This document shows, one piece after another, positions 7,256 to 15,162 of a stretch of 39,410 nt of DNA. Source of the stretch: Gemmiger sp. An87 (GTDB lineage: Bacteria > Bacillota > Clostridia > Oscillospirales > Ruminococcaceae); contig NZ_NFHD01000031.1 of NCBI RefSeq assembly GCF_002159185.1, positions 1-39,410 of the forward strand. Direction: 5' to 3'. The notes below the pieces were generated by a model. The model was not told the DNA's origin, ran no database searches, and saw only the letters and a list, made by a program, of their open reading frames with translations. The position numbers were made by a program, and so were the translations under genes. The number at the start of each line of letters is the position of its first letter. Position 1 is the first letter of the stretch.

Positions 7256-8030
7256 GGGCACCTCTGGACAAAGTGGCCAGAAGTCCCCGGAGGGTCTGTT
7301 CCTCATGGATGGCATTGAGGGCCTGCGCTCCCTGCCCCGTCATTCTGTGGATATGCTCTTGACTGATCCGCCTTACGGCACCACCCGGAACTTTTGGGAT
7401 GTGCCCCTGCCGCTCCCGGAGCTGTGGGAGGCGGTCAAGTGGGCGGTCAAGCCGGACGGCGCTGTACTGTTCTTCGCACAATGCCCCTATGACAAGGTGC
7501 TGGGGGCATCCAACCTGTCCATGCTCCGCTATGAGTGGGTATGGTACAAAAGCCGCTGCACAGGCTTTCTCAATGCCCGCCGCGCTCCGCTGAAAAAGAC
7601 GGAGAATATTCTGGTGTTCTATCAAAAGCTCCCGCTTTACAATCCGCAGTTTGAGCAGGGCAAGCCATACAAAAAAATTGCGGGTAATAACGGGAACAGC
7701 ACCAACTACGGAAAATTCACCCGTTCCGGCAGCGGATCGGAGGACGGCCTGCGCTTTCCCGGAAACGTGCTGACCTTTCCAGCCGTCCAGCGCACCGTCC
7801 ACCCCACGCAGAAGCCGGTGGCCCTGTGCGAGTATTTCATCAAAACCTACACCCGGCCCGGCGAGGTGGTTGCGGACATCTGCGCGGGCTCTGCCACAAC
7901 AGCGGTTGCCGCCCTCAATACGGGCCGCCGCTTCATCTGTTTTGAAACCGTCCCCGCCTACTACGCCGCCGCCACAGAGCGCATCCGTCTGGCGCGGTCA
8001 GCATTGGAGGCCGGGGAGAAAGGAGTGTAA
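7245..8030 (+). CDS. DNA adenine-N6/cytosine-N4 methyltransferase, beta class
   Basis: The protein has 261 aa. The catalytic motif DPPY is at 41-44. After a variable target-recognition middle come HPTQKPVALCEYFI and the SAM-binding DICAGSATTA. The order catalytic motif then SAM motif marks the beta class. The usual family form of the last motif is G-S-G-T; here it is G-S-A-T, a mild deviation. There is no restriction enzyme partner, so it is an orphan that may modify ICE DNA against host restriction. Residues 5-14 (KGTSGQSGQK) are encoded by a copy of the ICE palindrome, so this N-terminal tail is probably non-essential. The target sequence cannot be read from the protein. Confidence 0.88.
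   Translation: MTDKGTSGQSGQKSPEGLFLMDGIEGLRSLPRHSVDMLLTDPPYGTTRNFWDVPLPLPELWEAVKWAVKPDGAVLFFAQCPYDKVLGASNLSMLRYEWVWYKSRCTGFLNARRAPLKKTENILVFYQKLPLYNPQFEQGKPYKKIAGNNGNSTNYGKFTRSGSGSEDGLRFPGNVLTFPAVQRTVHPTQKPVALCEYFIKTYTRPGEVVADICAGSATTAVAALNTGRRFICFETVPAYYAAATERIRLARSALEAGEKGV
7260..7284. repeat. ICE palindrome copy 5 (inside methyltransferase 5' end)
   Basis: ACCTCTGGAC, spacer AAAGT, GGCCAGAAGT. One arm base is changed (G for T). It encodes the peptide GTSGQSGQK. Confidence 0.85.
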
Positions 8031-8032
8031 CT

Positions 8033-8596
8033 ATCGGACAGTATTCTGTGATCTATGCCGATCCCCCCTGGCGCTACACGCAAAAGGGCTTACAGGGTGC
8101 GGCGGAGAAACATTACCCCACAATGGGGATTGACGAGATATGCGCGCTCCCGGTGGCTGATCTGGCGGCCCCGGACAGCGTGCTTTTTTTGTGGGCTACG
8201 TTCCCGCAGCTCCCGGAGGCCCTGCGGCTGATCAAGGCATGGGGCTTTCAATATAAGTCTGTGGCTTTCGTCTGGCTGAAGAAAAACCGAAAGTCCGAGA
8301 GCTGGTTTTATGGCCTGGGCTTTTGGACGAGGGGCAACGCGGAGGTTTGCCTGCTGGCGACACGGGGACACCCGAAACGGCAGGCGGCAAACGTCCATCA
8401 ATTCATTATTGCCCCGATCCAGGAGCACAGCCGAAAGCCGGACGAGGCCCGTGATAAGATCGTGGCCCTCATGGGCGATGTGCCCAGGGTGGAGCTGTTC
8501 GCCCGGCAGTCCCCGCCCGGCTGGGATGTGTGGGGGAACGAGGTGGAAAGCACCATCCCGGATTTCTGGACAAAGTGTCCAGAGGTGGCCAAGTAA
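8033..8596 (+). CDS. MT-A70-family adenine methyltransferase
   Basis: This is a 187-aa protein with the MT-A70 catalytic motif DPPW (10-13 from the proposed start), followed by TMGIDEICALPV, FLWATFPQLPEALRLIKAWGF and RKPDEARDKI, all typical of phage and ICE MT-A70 enzymes that methylate adenine N6. The proposed start is ATC at 8033, 7 nt after GAAAGGAG. The next candidate, GTG 8048, would lie 22 nt from that site and would begin inside the first beta strand. The final residues DFWTKCPEVAK come from a palindrome copy that supplies the C-terminus and runs up to the stop. It follows the first methyltransferase by 2 nt. Confidence 0.87.
   Translation: MGQYSVIYADPPWRYTQKGLQGAAEKHYPTMGIDEICALPVADLAAPDSVLFLWATFPQLPEALRLIKAWGFQYKSVAFVWLKKNRKSESWFYGLGFWTRGNAEVCLLATRGHPKRQAANVHQFIIAPIQEHSRKPDEARDKIVALMGDVPRVELFARQSPPGWDVWGNEVESTIPDFWTKCPEVAK
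8562..8586. repeat. ICE palindrome copy 6 (3' end of MT-A70 gene)
   Basis: TTCTGGAC, spacer AAAGT, GTCCAGAGGT. It is in frame as FWTKCPEV, ending 10 nt before the end of the stop codon. Confidence 0.92.
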
Positions 8597-8628
8597 AGTT
8601 GTAATATGAGTAAAATTTCAAATTACAA

Positions 8629-8659
8629 CAAAAATGCCGGAGCATTTTTGCCCCGGCAT
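8629..8659 (-). terminator. Terminator of the minus-strand regulator gene
   Basis: Read on the minus strand, ATGCCGG pairs with CCGGCAT and a T run follows. A further stem TTGTAAT/ATTACAA (8599-8628) lies between this and the MT-A70 stop. Confidence 0.65.
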
Positions 8660-8665
8660 GGAAGT

Positions 8666-9019
8666 TCATCTGCGTTGTTTCATCTTTTTCTCGATTTTGC
8701 TGATGTTCGTTTGAGTCGTTCCTAAGAGATCAGCCACTTCCGCTTGTGTTTTACCTTCTGCTCGCATCCTGGCGATAGTTGACTCCATTTGGCTAAATGG
8801 TTTGTCTCGATGGGTGCGCGATTGAGAAACAATAGCGGCATCATCATAGCTACGCACTTCAACCATAACGGTTTCAGTGGGCATTCTCCGTTTTAGCTTC
8901 AGTACATTGTCCTTCTTGTGAACTTCTACATCTTTACTGGCCATCAACTCCCGGAGGGTCATGTCCGCTATATCCTTTGGAACCATACCATCGGCACCTT
9001 TTTTTATTAAGTTACTCAT
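8666..9019 (-). CDS. Small helix-turn-helix transcriptional regulator
   Basis: The 117-aa protein has a C-terminal helix-turn-helix, roughly residues 85-112, with the pattern QAEVADLLGTTQTNISKIEKK. Its N-terminal half resembles small antitoxin or repressor-like dimerisation regions, but no named family is certain. GGAGTG lies 7 nt before the ATG. It is the only gene on the minus strand within the transfer operons and carries its own strong promoter (9067-9095), terminator and a palindrome next to the promoter. A self-repressing regulator that also affects the divergent prgI operon is a reasonable inference. No partner toxin gene is visible beside it. Confidence 0.72.
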   Translation of the reverse strand: MSNLIKKGADGMVPKDIADMTLRELMASKDVEVHKKDNVLKLKRRMPTETVMVEVRSYDDAAIVSQSRTHRDKPFSQMESTIARMRAEGKTQAEVADLLGTTQTNISKIEKKMKQRR

Positions 9020-9041
9020 AGTTTTTCACTCCTATCAGAAA

Positions 9042-9063
9042 ATATGAAATATAATTTTCATAT
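9042..9063. promoter_or_regulatory. Candidate operator of the minus-strand regulator
   Basis: The perfect inverted repeat ATATGAAA/TTTCATAT with a 6-nt spacer covers the expected transcription start of the minus-strand promoter. It is different from the ICE-wide palindrome. Confidence 0.6.
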
Positions 9064-9066
9064 GAA

Positions 9067-9095
9067 ATCATACCACTCATATTCCGGCTTGTCAA
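9067..9095 (-). promoter_or_regulatory. Sigma-A-type promoter for the regulator gene
   Basis: On the minus strand TTGACA (-35, 9090-9095) and TATGAT (-10, 9067-9072) are separated by exactly 17 bp. Confidence 0.8.
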
Positions 9096-9118
9096 GAAAA
9101 AATTAAAAGGAGGTTTAT

Positions 9119-9514
9119 ATGCCCTATGTAAATGTCCCCAACGACTTATCCAAAATCAAGACCAAACTTGCCTTTAACCTGACGAAACGCCAGCTTGTGT
9201 GCTTCGGGATCGCGGCGGCGGTGGGCATCCCGTCCTACCTGCTGGCCCGGAGCGCCATCGGCAACACCGGGGCCATGTTCCTGATGATGGGGGTGGCGCT
9301 CCCGGCGTTCCTGCTGGCGATGTATGAAAAAGACGGGCTCCCCTTTGAAAAGGTGGTGCGGAACATCCTGCGGGCCCGTTTCCTGCGGCCTGGGGTGAGG
9401 CCCTACCAGACGGAAAATATCTATGCCCCGTTTACCCAGCGGGGCGCTGTGAGAAAGGAGGATGCGATTGCAAAAAGCAAACAGCCCAAAGCGCGGCCCC
9501 GGAAAGGCCGCTAA
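9119..9514 (+). CDS. prgI: PrgI-family (VirB3-like) conjugation protein
   Basis: The 131-aa protein matches the PrgI family of Gram-positive mating systems: MPYVNVPNDLSKIKTKLAFN, then two adjacent membrane segments (LVCFGIAAAVGIPSYLLA and GAMFLMMGVALPAFLLAMY), then YEKDGLPFEKVVRNILRARFLRP. VirB3-like proteins help VirB4 act at the membrane, and the virB4 gene indeed follows with a 47-nt overlap. AAAAGGAGG lies 6 nt before the ATG. The C-terminal tail is basic. Confidence 0.9.
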   Translation: MPYVNVPNDLSKIKTKLAFNLTKRQLVCFGIAAAVGIPSYLLARSAIGNTGAMFLMMGVALPAFLLAMYEKDGLPFEKVVRNILRARFLRPGVRPYQTENIYAPFTQRGAVRKEDAIAKSKQPKARPRKGR

Positions 9515-11831
9515 CCGGAAAGCTGCGTTGTCTGCCCAGCAGACGATCCCTTACCTGGTGATGCACCCGGACGGGGTGTGCCAGCTCCCCGGTGGGCTCT
9601 ACACGAAAACCGTGGAATATGAGGACATCAATTATTCCGTGGCTTCTACCGAGGATCAGACGGCGATTTTCAGTGGGTGGAGCTCGTTCCTCAATTACTT
9701 TGACAGCTCCCTGCCGTTTCAGCTCTCCTTTATCAACCGCCGCTCCCGTTCCCGGAGCAAGTACAAGGTCAATATCCCCCCGGCACAGGATGACTTTGAC
9801 AGCATCCGGGCCGAGTTCACAAGTATGCTGAAAAATCAGATTGCCAAAAGCAACAACGGCATCGAGCGGTCAAAGTATATCACGTTTGGCCTGCCCGCCG
9901 AGGGGATCGCGGAGGCCCGGCCCCGCCTGGAACGGGTGGAGGCCGATGTGACAGGCAATCTGAAACGGCTGGGCGTTCCCTCTGCTCCGATGGACGGGCA
10001 GGAACGGCTGGCGCTGCTTCACAGTCAGATGCACCCCGGCAGCCGGGAGCCGTTCCGCTTCTCCTGGCAGGACATTCCCCGGACGGGCATGGGGACAAAG
10101 GACTTTATTGCCCCGGACAGCTTCGACTTCCGGCAATCCCGGACATTCCGCATCGGTCAGTATTGGGGCGCTGCGTCCTACTTGCAGATTTTGGCGTCCG
10201 AGCTCTCTGACAAGCTCCTGGCGGAAATTCTGGAGCTGGATGCGGAAATGACCGTTACCATGCACATTCAGACGGTGGATCAGCTCAAAGCCATTAAGAC
10301 CATCAAGGGAAAGCTCTCCGACATTGGCAAAATGAAAGTGGAGGAACAGCGCAAGGCGGTGCGGGCCGGGTACGATCCCGACATTCTGCCCCCTGACCTG
10401 ATCACGTTCAGCAAGGACGCAGCGGAGCTCCTTGCCGATCTCCAGTCCCGCAACGAACGGATGTTCCTGCTCACGTTCACGGTCATCAATATCGCCCCCA
10501 CCCGGCAGCGGTTGGAAAACGATGTGTTTACCGTGGGCGGCATCGCACAGAAATATAACTGTGCCTTGAAGCGGCTGGACTGGCAGCAGGAGCAGGCGTT
10601 TGTGTCCTCTCTGGCCCTGGGCTATAACGAGGTGGAAATCCAGCGGGGCATGACCACCAGCTCCACGGCGATTTTCATTCCCTTTATGACTAGGGAGCTC
10701 CGCATGGCCGGGCCGTCCCTCTACTACGGCATGAACGCCCTTTCCCATAACGTCATCATGGCTGACCGCAAAAAACTGAAATCGGCCAACGGGCTCTATC
10801 TCGGCTCCACGGGCTCCGGCAAATCCTTTGCCGCAAAGCGTGAGATCATCAATGTGTTTCTCACTATCCCAAAGGATCGCATTATCATTGTCGATCCGAT
10901 GGGCGAATATGCCCCGCTGGTGCGGCGGCTGGGCGGCCAGGTGGTGGAGATCGCTCCCGGCTCTCCCAGTCATATTAACCCTATGGACATTCAGCTTGAC
11001 CTGGACGATGACGAAAGCCCGCTTTCCATGAAAGCGGATTTTTTGTTGTCCCTGTGTGAGCTGGTGGTGGGCGGCAAGGACGGCTTGCAACCCATCGAAA
11101 AGACGGTGATTGACCGCTGTGTGCGGCTGATCTACCGGGATATGGCCCTGGGGATCGGGGACGGCAAGCCGCCCTTGCTCCAGGACTTGTACGAGGAGCT
11201 TTTGAAGCAGCCGGAGCCGGAGGCCCGCCGTGTGGCAACCGCCCTGGAGCTCTACTGCACCGGCTCCCTTAACCTGTTCAACCACCAGACCAACGTAAAG
11301 CTCACGTCCCATATCGTGTGCATCGTTCTCAAAGGGCTGGGAGAAAACCTCCGCAAGATCGCCATGCACGTTACCAACGACTTTGTAACTTCGGCGGTCA
11401 ATGTGAATTTTCACAGCGGCGTTTCTACCTGGTGCTATTTTGACGAGTTCCATATCCTGCTCCGGGACGCGCTTACCGCCAGCTACTTTGTAGCCGTGTG
11501 GAAGATGCTGAGAAAGAAAGGCTGCGTCCCCTCGGCCCTGACGCAGAACGTCAAAGACCTTTTGGCCAGCCGGGAGATTGAGGCCATTCTGGACAACACG
11601 GATTTTATGATTCTGCTGTCCCAGGCCCAAAGTGACCGGGCAATTCTGGCAAAGCAGCTCGGCATTTCGGAGCATCAGCTCTCCTACATCACCCACAGCA
11701 ATTCCGGCGAGGGCCTGCTGTTCTATGGGGATGTGACGATCCCCTTTGTGGATCGGTTCCCCCGTGGAGAAATCTATAACCTGCTGACTACCCGCCCGGA
11801 GGATTTGAAGAATGAAGCGAAAACCGAATAA
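9468..11831 (+). CDS. virB4: VirB4-type conjugation ATPase
   Basis: This is a 787-aa cytoplasmic motor of the mating channel. Walker A GSTGSGKS is at 446-453, and Walker B CYFDEFHIL has D659 and E660. The N-terminal region carries VirB4-type sequence (DDFDSIRAEFTSMLKNQIAK, YLQILASELSDKLLAEILEL), and the late TQNVKDLLASREIEAIL and LLSQAQSDRAIL are typical. TTG 9468 was chosen as the start, because an AAAGGAGG ends 6 nt before it and touches the upstream in-frame ATG at 9462. The gene overlaps prgI at its start and the NlpC/P60 gene at its end. Confidence 0.93.
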   Translation: MQKANSPKRGPGKAANRKAALSAQQTIPYLVMHPDGVCQLPGGLYTKTVEYEDINYSVASTEDQTAIFSGWSSFLNYFDSSLPFQLSFINRRSRSRSKYKVNIPPAQDDFDSIRAEFTSMLKNQIAKSNNGIERSKYITFGLPAEGIAEARPRLERVEADVTGNLKRLGVPSAPMDGQERLALLHSQMHPGSREPFRFSWQDIPRTGMGTKDFIAPDSFDFRQSRTFRIGQYWGAASYLQILASELSDKLLAEILELDAEMTVTMHIQTVDQLKAIKTIKGKLSDIGKMKVEEQRKAVRAGYDPDILPPDLITFSKDAAELLADLQSRNERMFLLTFTVINIAPTRQRLENDVFTVGGIAQKYNCALKRLDWQQEQAFVSSLALGYNEVEIQRGMTTSSTAIFIPFMTRELRMAGPSLYYGMNALSHNVIMADRKKLKSANGLYLGSTGSGKSFAAKREIINVFLTIPKDRIIIVDPMGEYAPLVRRLGGQVVEIAPGSPSHINPMDIQLDLDDDESPLSMKADFLLSLCELVVGGKDGLQPIEKTVIDRCVRLIYRDMALGIGDGKPPLLQDLYEELLKQPEPEARRVATALELYCTGSLNLFNHQTNVKLTSHIVCIVLKGLGENLRKIAMHVTNDFVTSAVNVNFHSGVSTWCYFDEFHILLRDALTASYFVAVWKMLRKKGCVPSALTQNVKDLLASREIEAILDNTDFMILLSQAQSDRAILAKQLGISEHQLSYITHSNSGEGLLFYGDVTIPFVDRFPRGEIYNLLTTRPEDLKNEAKTE

Positions 11832-13521
11832 GCCCAAACAGGAGCCCAGGGAGCGCCCCGGCTCCTGGGAGAGCGCCGCCGATCCCGGCGGGGCCGCTGG
11901 GGGCGGCTCCCCAGGCGGTGCCGGGGCTTGGGACAACGGCACTTCTGGACAAAGTGTCCACAAGTCAAAGTTTCGGCAGAAAAGCAAACAGGAGCAGGCC
12001 GCCGCGTCTAAGCTCCGCATGGAGGAGCGCGGGGAAAAGCTGGAACGGGCAAAGGATAAACTGGCAAAACAGAAGCCGCCCAAAAAGCCCGGCCCGGTGC
12101 GGCGGATAGGCCGGGCCGCTGGCGGGGCCGCCCACGGTTTTGTGCATGGCAAGATTTATGAGAATGAACAGGAAAACGTGGGGATCGAGGGGGCCCACCG
12201 CTCCGAGCTGGTGGGCGAGTCCGGCCTGCGGCATGGCAAGCGGTTCGTGCAAAAGAAAATCCGGCAGCACCCGGCAAAGGCTGTCCAGCGGGCCGAGTCC
12301 AAATATGTCAAGGCCACGGCGGACTATCATTTCCGCATGGCCGCCCAGGAACACCCGGAAATGTCCGGCAACCCCGTTTCCCGGATGTGGCGCAAGCACC
12401 GCTTGAAAAAGCAGTATCAAAAGCGGGCGCGGGAGGCGGCAAAGACGGGAGCGGCAAGCGCAGCCAAAAAGACCGCCGCCACCACGGAAAAGGCCGGAGC
12501 GAAGATCGCGGGCTTTGTGAAGCGGCATCCCGTGGGGGTGCTGCTGGCTCTGGCCTGTGTGCTCCTGCTCTTTATGATGCAGTCCTGTTCTTCTTCTCTG
12601 GTGATGCTGGGAAATTCAGGCGCGGGGGCCGTGGGCGCTACCACCTACCCATCGGAAGACGGGGAGATCCTGGCGGCGGAGGCGGCCTATTCCGGCATGG
12701 AGGCCGAGCTGCAAAACTACCTGGGCACCTATACCGCCACCCACAGCTATGACGAATACCATTTTGACCTGGACGAGATCGAGCACGATCCCTATGTGCT
12801 GATCTCTATCCTCTGTGTGCTCCATGAGGGGGAATGGACGGCGGACGAGGTGCAGGGCACCCTGGAAACCCTCTTTGACCGCCAGTATATCCTGACGGAG
12901 CGCGTGGTGCGGGAAACCCGGTATGACAGCGACGGCGATCCCTACTCCTGGTACATCTGTTATGTCACGCTGGAAAACAAAAACCTTTCCCATCTGCCCC
13001 TGGAAATGATGGGCGAGGAACAGATGGCCCGCTATTCCCTCTATATGTCCACCCTGGGGAACAGGCCCGATCTGTTCCCGGAGTCAGCCTATGTGGGGAA
13101 ATACATCACAAACCCGCCCGCTGACTATGACGTGCCGGAGGAATATCTGGACGATGAAACCTTTGCGGCCATTTTGGGCAAGGCGGAGAAATACCTGGGC
13201 TATCCCTATGTGTGGGGCGGCAGTTCTCCAGCCACGTCCTTTGACTGCTCCGGCTTTGTGTCCTGGGTGATCAATCACTCCGGCTGGAATGTGGGCCGCC
13301 TGGGAGCCCAGGGGCTCTATAACATCTGCACCCCTACCAGCGCACCCCGCCCCGGCGATCTGGTGTTCTTTGTCGGCACCTATGACACGGCGGGCGTGTC
13401 CCATTGTGGCATCTATGTGGGGGACGGGATGATGATCCATTGTGGCGATCCCATCCAATATGCAAACCTGAATACAAGCTACTGGCAATCTCATTTCTAC
13501 GCCTACGGGCGTTTACCCTGA
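11812..13521 (+). CDS. CD1108-family cell-wall hydrolase with NlpC/P60 domain
   Basis: This 569-aa protein is probably the VirB1-like enzyme that opens the wall for the mating channel. A long basic, Ala/Lys-rich cytoplasmic region (1 to about 235) precedes one membrane segment (PVGVLLALACVLLLFMM, about 239-257). An extracellular CD1108-type region follows (YDEYHFDLDEIEHDPYVLI). The C-terminal NlpC/P60 domain has Cys479 in FDCSGFVSW, His531 in VSHCGIY and His543 in MIHCGD as the likely catalytic triad. The start overlaps the virB4 end by 20 nt. Residues 43-52 (NGTSGQSVHK) are encoded by a palindrome copy inside the disordered tail. Confidence 0.9.
   Translation: MKRKPNKPKQEPRERPGSWESAADPGGAAGGGSPGGAGAWDNGTSGQSVHKSKFRQKSKQEQAAASKLRMEERGEKLERAKDKLAKQKPPKKPGPVRRIGRAAGGAAHGFVHGKIYENEQENVGIEGAHRSELVGESGLRHGKRFVQKKIRQHPAKAVQRAESKYVKATADYHFRMAAQEHPEMSGNPVSRMWRKHRLKKQYQKRAREAAKTGAASAAKKTAATTEKAGAKIAGFVKRHPVGVLLALACVLLLFMMQSCSSSLVMLGNSGAGAVGATTYPSEDGEILAAEAAYSGMEAELQNYLGTYTATHSYDEYHFDLDEIEHDPYVLISILCVLHEGEWTADEVQGTLETLFDRQYILTERVVRETRYDSDGDPYSWYICYVTLENKNLSHLPLEMMGEEQMARYSLYMSTLGNRPDLFPESAYVGKYITNPPADYDVPEEYLDDETFAAILGKAEKYLGYPYVWGGSSPATSFDCSGFVSWVINHSGWNVGRLGAQGLYNICTPTSAPRPGDLVFFVGTYDTAGVSHCGIYVGDGMMIHCGDPIQYANLNTSYWQSHFYAYGRLP
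11941..11965. repeat. ICE palindrome copy 7 (inside NlpC/P60 gene)
   Basis: ACTTCTGGAC, spacer AAAGT, GTCCACAAGT. One arm base is changed (C for G). It lies 110 nt after the virB4 stop and is read as GTSGQSVHKS. Confidence 0.9.
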
Positions 13522-13535
13522 CGAGGAGGTTATCT

Positions 13536-13790
13536 ATGGCGGCAAGCAAGAGCCAAAAAATCCAGGCCGAGATTGATAAGGTCAAGGCCAAAATCAGCGA
13601 ACAGCAGGCCCGGCTGAAAGAGCTGGAGCAAAAGCACCGGGAGGCGGAAAACGAGGAGATCGTGGACATTGTGCGGGGCATGAGCGTTTCCCTGGAGGAG
13701 CTGCCCCTGGTGCTCCAGCGGCTCCGGGACGGCGGCACCTCTGGACAAAGTGTCCAGAAGTCCGAGGACGGCGGAAAGGAGGAAAATTGA
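13536..13790 (+). CDS. DUF4315-family protein
   Basis: This is an 84-aa charged protein that is mainly one coiled coil (QKIQAEIDKVKAKISEQQAR and LKELEQKHREAENEEIVDI). DUF4315 proteins are found at this position in Tn1549-type elements, and their function is unknown. GAGGAGG lies a few bases before the ATG at 13536. The C-terminal tail GGTSGQSVQKS is encoded by a palindrome copy. The stop overlaps a possible TTG start of the next gene. Confidence 0.82.
   Translation: MAASKSQKIQAEIDKVKAKISEQQARLKELEQKHREAENEEIVDIVRGMSVSLEELPLVLQRLRDGGTSGQSVQKSEDGGKEEN
13737..13761. repeat. ICE palindrome copy 8 (3' end of DUF4315 gene)
   Basis: ACCTCTGGAC, spacer AAAGT, GTCCAGAAGT. In frame as GTSGQSVQK, ending 29 nt before the stop codon's last base. 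Confidence 0.92.
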
Positions 13791-13792
13791 AG

Positions 13793-14572
13793 ATGAAACG
13801 CTTTCGGGTGATGGCGGCGGCGCTCTGCGCCGTCGTTCTTTTATGCGGCTTTAGCGTCCCGGCGTATGCCTACGCGGACGGCGGTGAGGGGGCAGACTAC
13901 GGCGATCCCACCATGACGGAGGAAACTCCCGCCCCGGAGCCCACCATTGAGCCCGGCGAGGGCTTTTCCGAAGAGGGCAACCTTGTGACCCGCGATCTGC
14001 TCTATGACGAGCACACCAACAAGCAGTTTATTACCGTCCAGACCAGCGGCGGCAACACGTTCTATATCGTCATTGACTATGACAAGCCCGTGGACGAAGA
14101 GGGCGAACAGTACGAAACCTACTTTTTCAGCGTTGTGGATGAGGCCGATCTGCTGGCTGCGGCGGAGGCCGCTGGCGTGGAACAGGCGGTGTGCTCCTGC
14201 TCTGAAAAATGCGAGGCGGGGGCCGTCAATACAGATTGTGCCGTCTGCTCTGTCAATATGAGCAAGTGCGTGGGCGTTGAGCCGGAGCCGGAGCCCACGG
14301 AAACCGAGGAGCCCGCCCCGGAGGAGGCCGAGCCGGAAACGGGCGGCAACACGGGGATGCTCCTGGCGGTGCTGGCCGTGGCCCTGGTTGGCGGCGGAGC
14401 GGCGTTCTATTTCAAGGTGCTGCGCCCCAAACAGCAGAAAGCCGCCGCGCCCCAGGAGGACTATGGCGGGGAGCTGGATGACTATGACGGGCCGGACGGC
14501 TACGGGGACGAGGACGATGACGGCCCGCCCTGGGACGAGGAGGACGATGACGGAGAGGAGGCTGACAAATGA
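13793..14572 (+). CDS. DUF4366-family secreted, membrane-anchored ICE protein
   Basis: The protein has 259 aa. An N-terminal signal peptide is clear (basic MKRFRV, hydrophobic AAALCAVVLLCGF, then VPAYAYA). The extracellular part holds a conserved DLLYDEHTNKQFITVQTSGG region and a cysteine cluster (CSCSEKC ... CAVCSVNMSKC). A Pro/Glu-rich stalk leads to a C-terminal membrane segment (MLLAVLAVALVGGGAAFYF) and a very acidic cytoplasmic tail. DUF4366 is a standard member of these transfer operons, and its role is not established. ATG 13793 is used. TTG 13787, overlapping the upstream stop, is possible but sits only 4 nt from AAAGGAGG. Confidence 0.87.
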   Translation: MKRFRVMAAALCAVVLLCGFSVPAYAYADGGEGADYGDPTMTEETPAPEPTIEPGEGFSEEGNLVTRDLLYDEHTNKQFITVQTSGGNTFYIVIDYDKPVDEEGEQYETYFFSVVDEADLLAAAEAAGVEQAVCSCSEKCEAGAVNTDCAVCSVNMSKCVGVEPEPEPTETEEPAPEEAEPETGGNTGMLLAVLAVALVGGGAAFYFKVLRPKQQKAAAPQEDYGGELDDYDGPDGYGDEDDDGPPWDEEDDDGEEADK

Positions 14573-14745
14573 GGTTTACCGACAGCCCCTTTGAAACAAT
14601 GATGAAACAGAAGCCCCGGCCCCAGGCTCCGTCCCCGGCGAAACCGCCCAGGGGCTCCCGGTGCTCCGGGTGCCCCTACTGGCGGGGCATCGGCTGTGTG
14701 TCCTGCTACCGGGAGCTCATGCGGGCCCCGGCTGGCGGGAGGTGA
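14569..14745 (+). CDS. Small cysteine-rich ICE protein, 58 aa
   Basis: This short frame runs from ATG 14569, overlapping the DUF4366 stop as ATGA, to TGA at 14743. After a basic, Pro-rich start (MMKQKPRPQAPSPAKPP) there is a compact cysteine motif RCSGCPYWRGIGCVSCYREL, with the spacing C-x2-C ... C-x2-C suggestive of a zinc-binding knuckle. Translational coupling on both sides (the next gene starts 4 nt after its stop) and uninterrupted GC-rich codon use support it as a real gene. I do not recognise a named family. Confidence 0.7.
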   Translation: MRFTDSPFETMMKQKPRPQAPSPAKPPRGSRCSGCPYWRGIGCVSCYRELMRAPAGGR

Positions 14746-14749
14746 CGGC

Positions 14750-15118
14750 TTGGCCCGTGAACTGACACGAGAGGAAAAACGGGCGATCCGCGCTCTGGTA
14801 ACAAAGTGGTGCGCCAACTATGACCGGGAGTGCGGGTGTCTGCCCCTGGACTGTGAGTGCTATATGCTGGGGAAACGCTGGACGGGGGCGCTGTGCCGCT
14901 ACTTTCGGGAGGCGGTGCTGCCCCTTGATCCGGCGCTGGAGGCCGCCCTCTTGACCGAGGGGCCCAGGCCGGATTTTAAGATTTGCCCTATCTGCGGCGG
15001 GCCCGTTGCCCCGGATCGGCGGCAGGCTTACTGCTCGGCGGCCTGTGCAAAGAAAGCCCACCGCCGACAACAGCGGGAATATATGCGGAAAAAGCGGGGC
15101 TGGGGCGTTGACAATTAG
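14750..15118 (+). CDS. Cysteine-rich VLP-domain protein
   Basis: The 122-aa protein has two cysteine regions. The N-terminal one (WCANYDRECGCLPLDCECYML) is typical of the cysteine-rich VLP family of mobile elements. The C-terminal one (ICPICGGPVAPDRRQAYCSAACAKKAHRR) is a treble-clef-like zinc ribbon followed by a basic tail suited to nucleic-acid binding. The start is TTG 14750, 6 nt after GGGAGGTG, which fits family N-termini (ARELTREEKRAIRALV). The molecular role is unknown. Confidence 0.8.
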   Translation: MARELTREEKRAIRALVTKWCANYDRECGCLPLDCECYMLGKRWTGALCRYFREAVLPLDPALEAALLTEGPRPDFKICPICGGPVAPDRRQAYCSAACAKKAHRRQQREYMRKKRGWGVDN

Positions 15119-15162
15119 GCCCCCCAAACCCGCTGATTACAAGGCTTTTCGGGGCCGCTTTT

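Noticed and set aside
9870-12152. Long open frame on the minus strand (760 aa)
   Set aside because: It lies antisense to virB4 and the NlpC/P60 gene, whose motifs are clear. It has no recognisable domain and arises from GC-rich codon bias.
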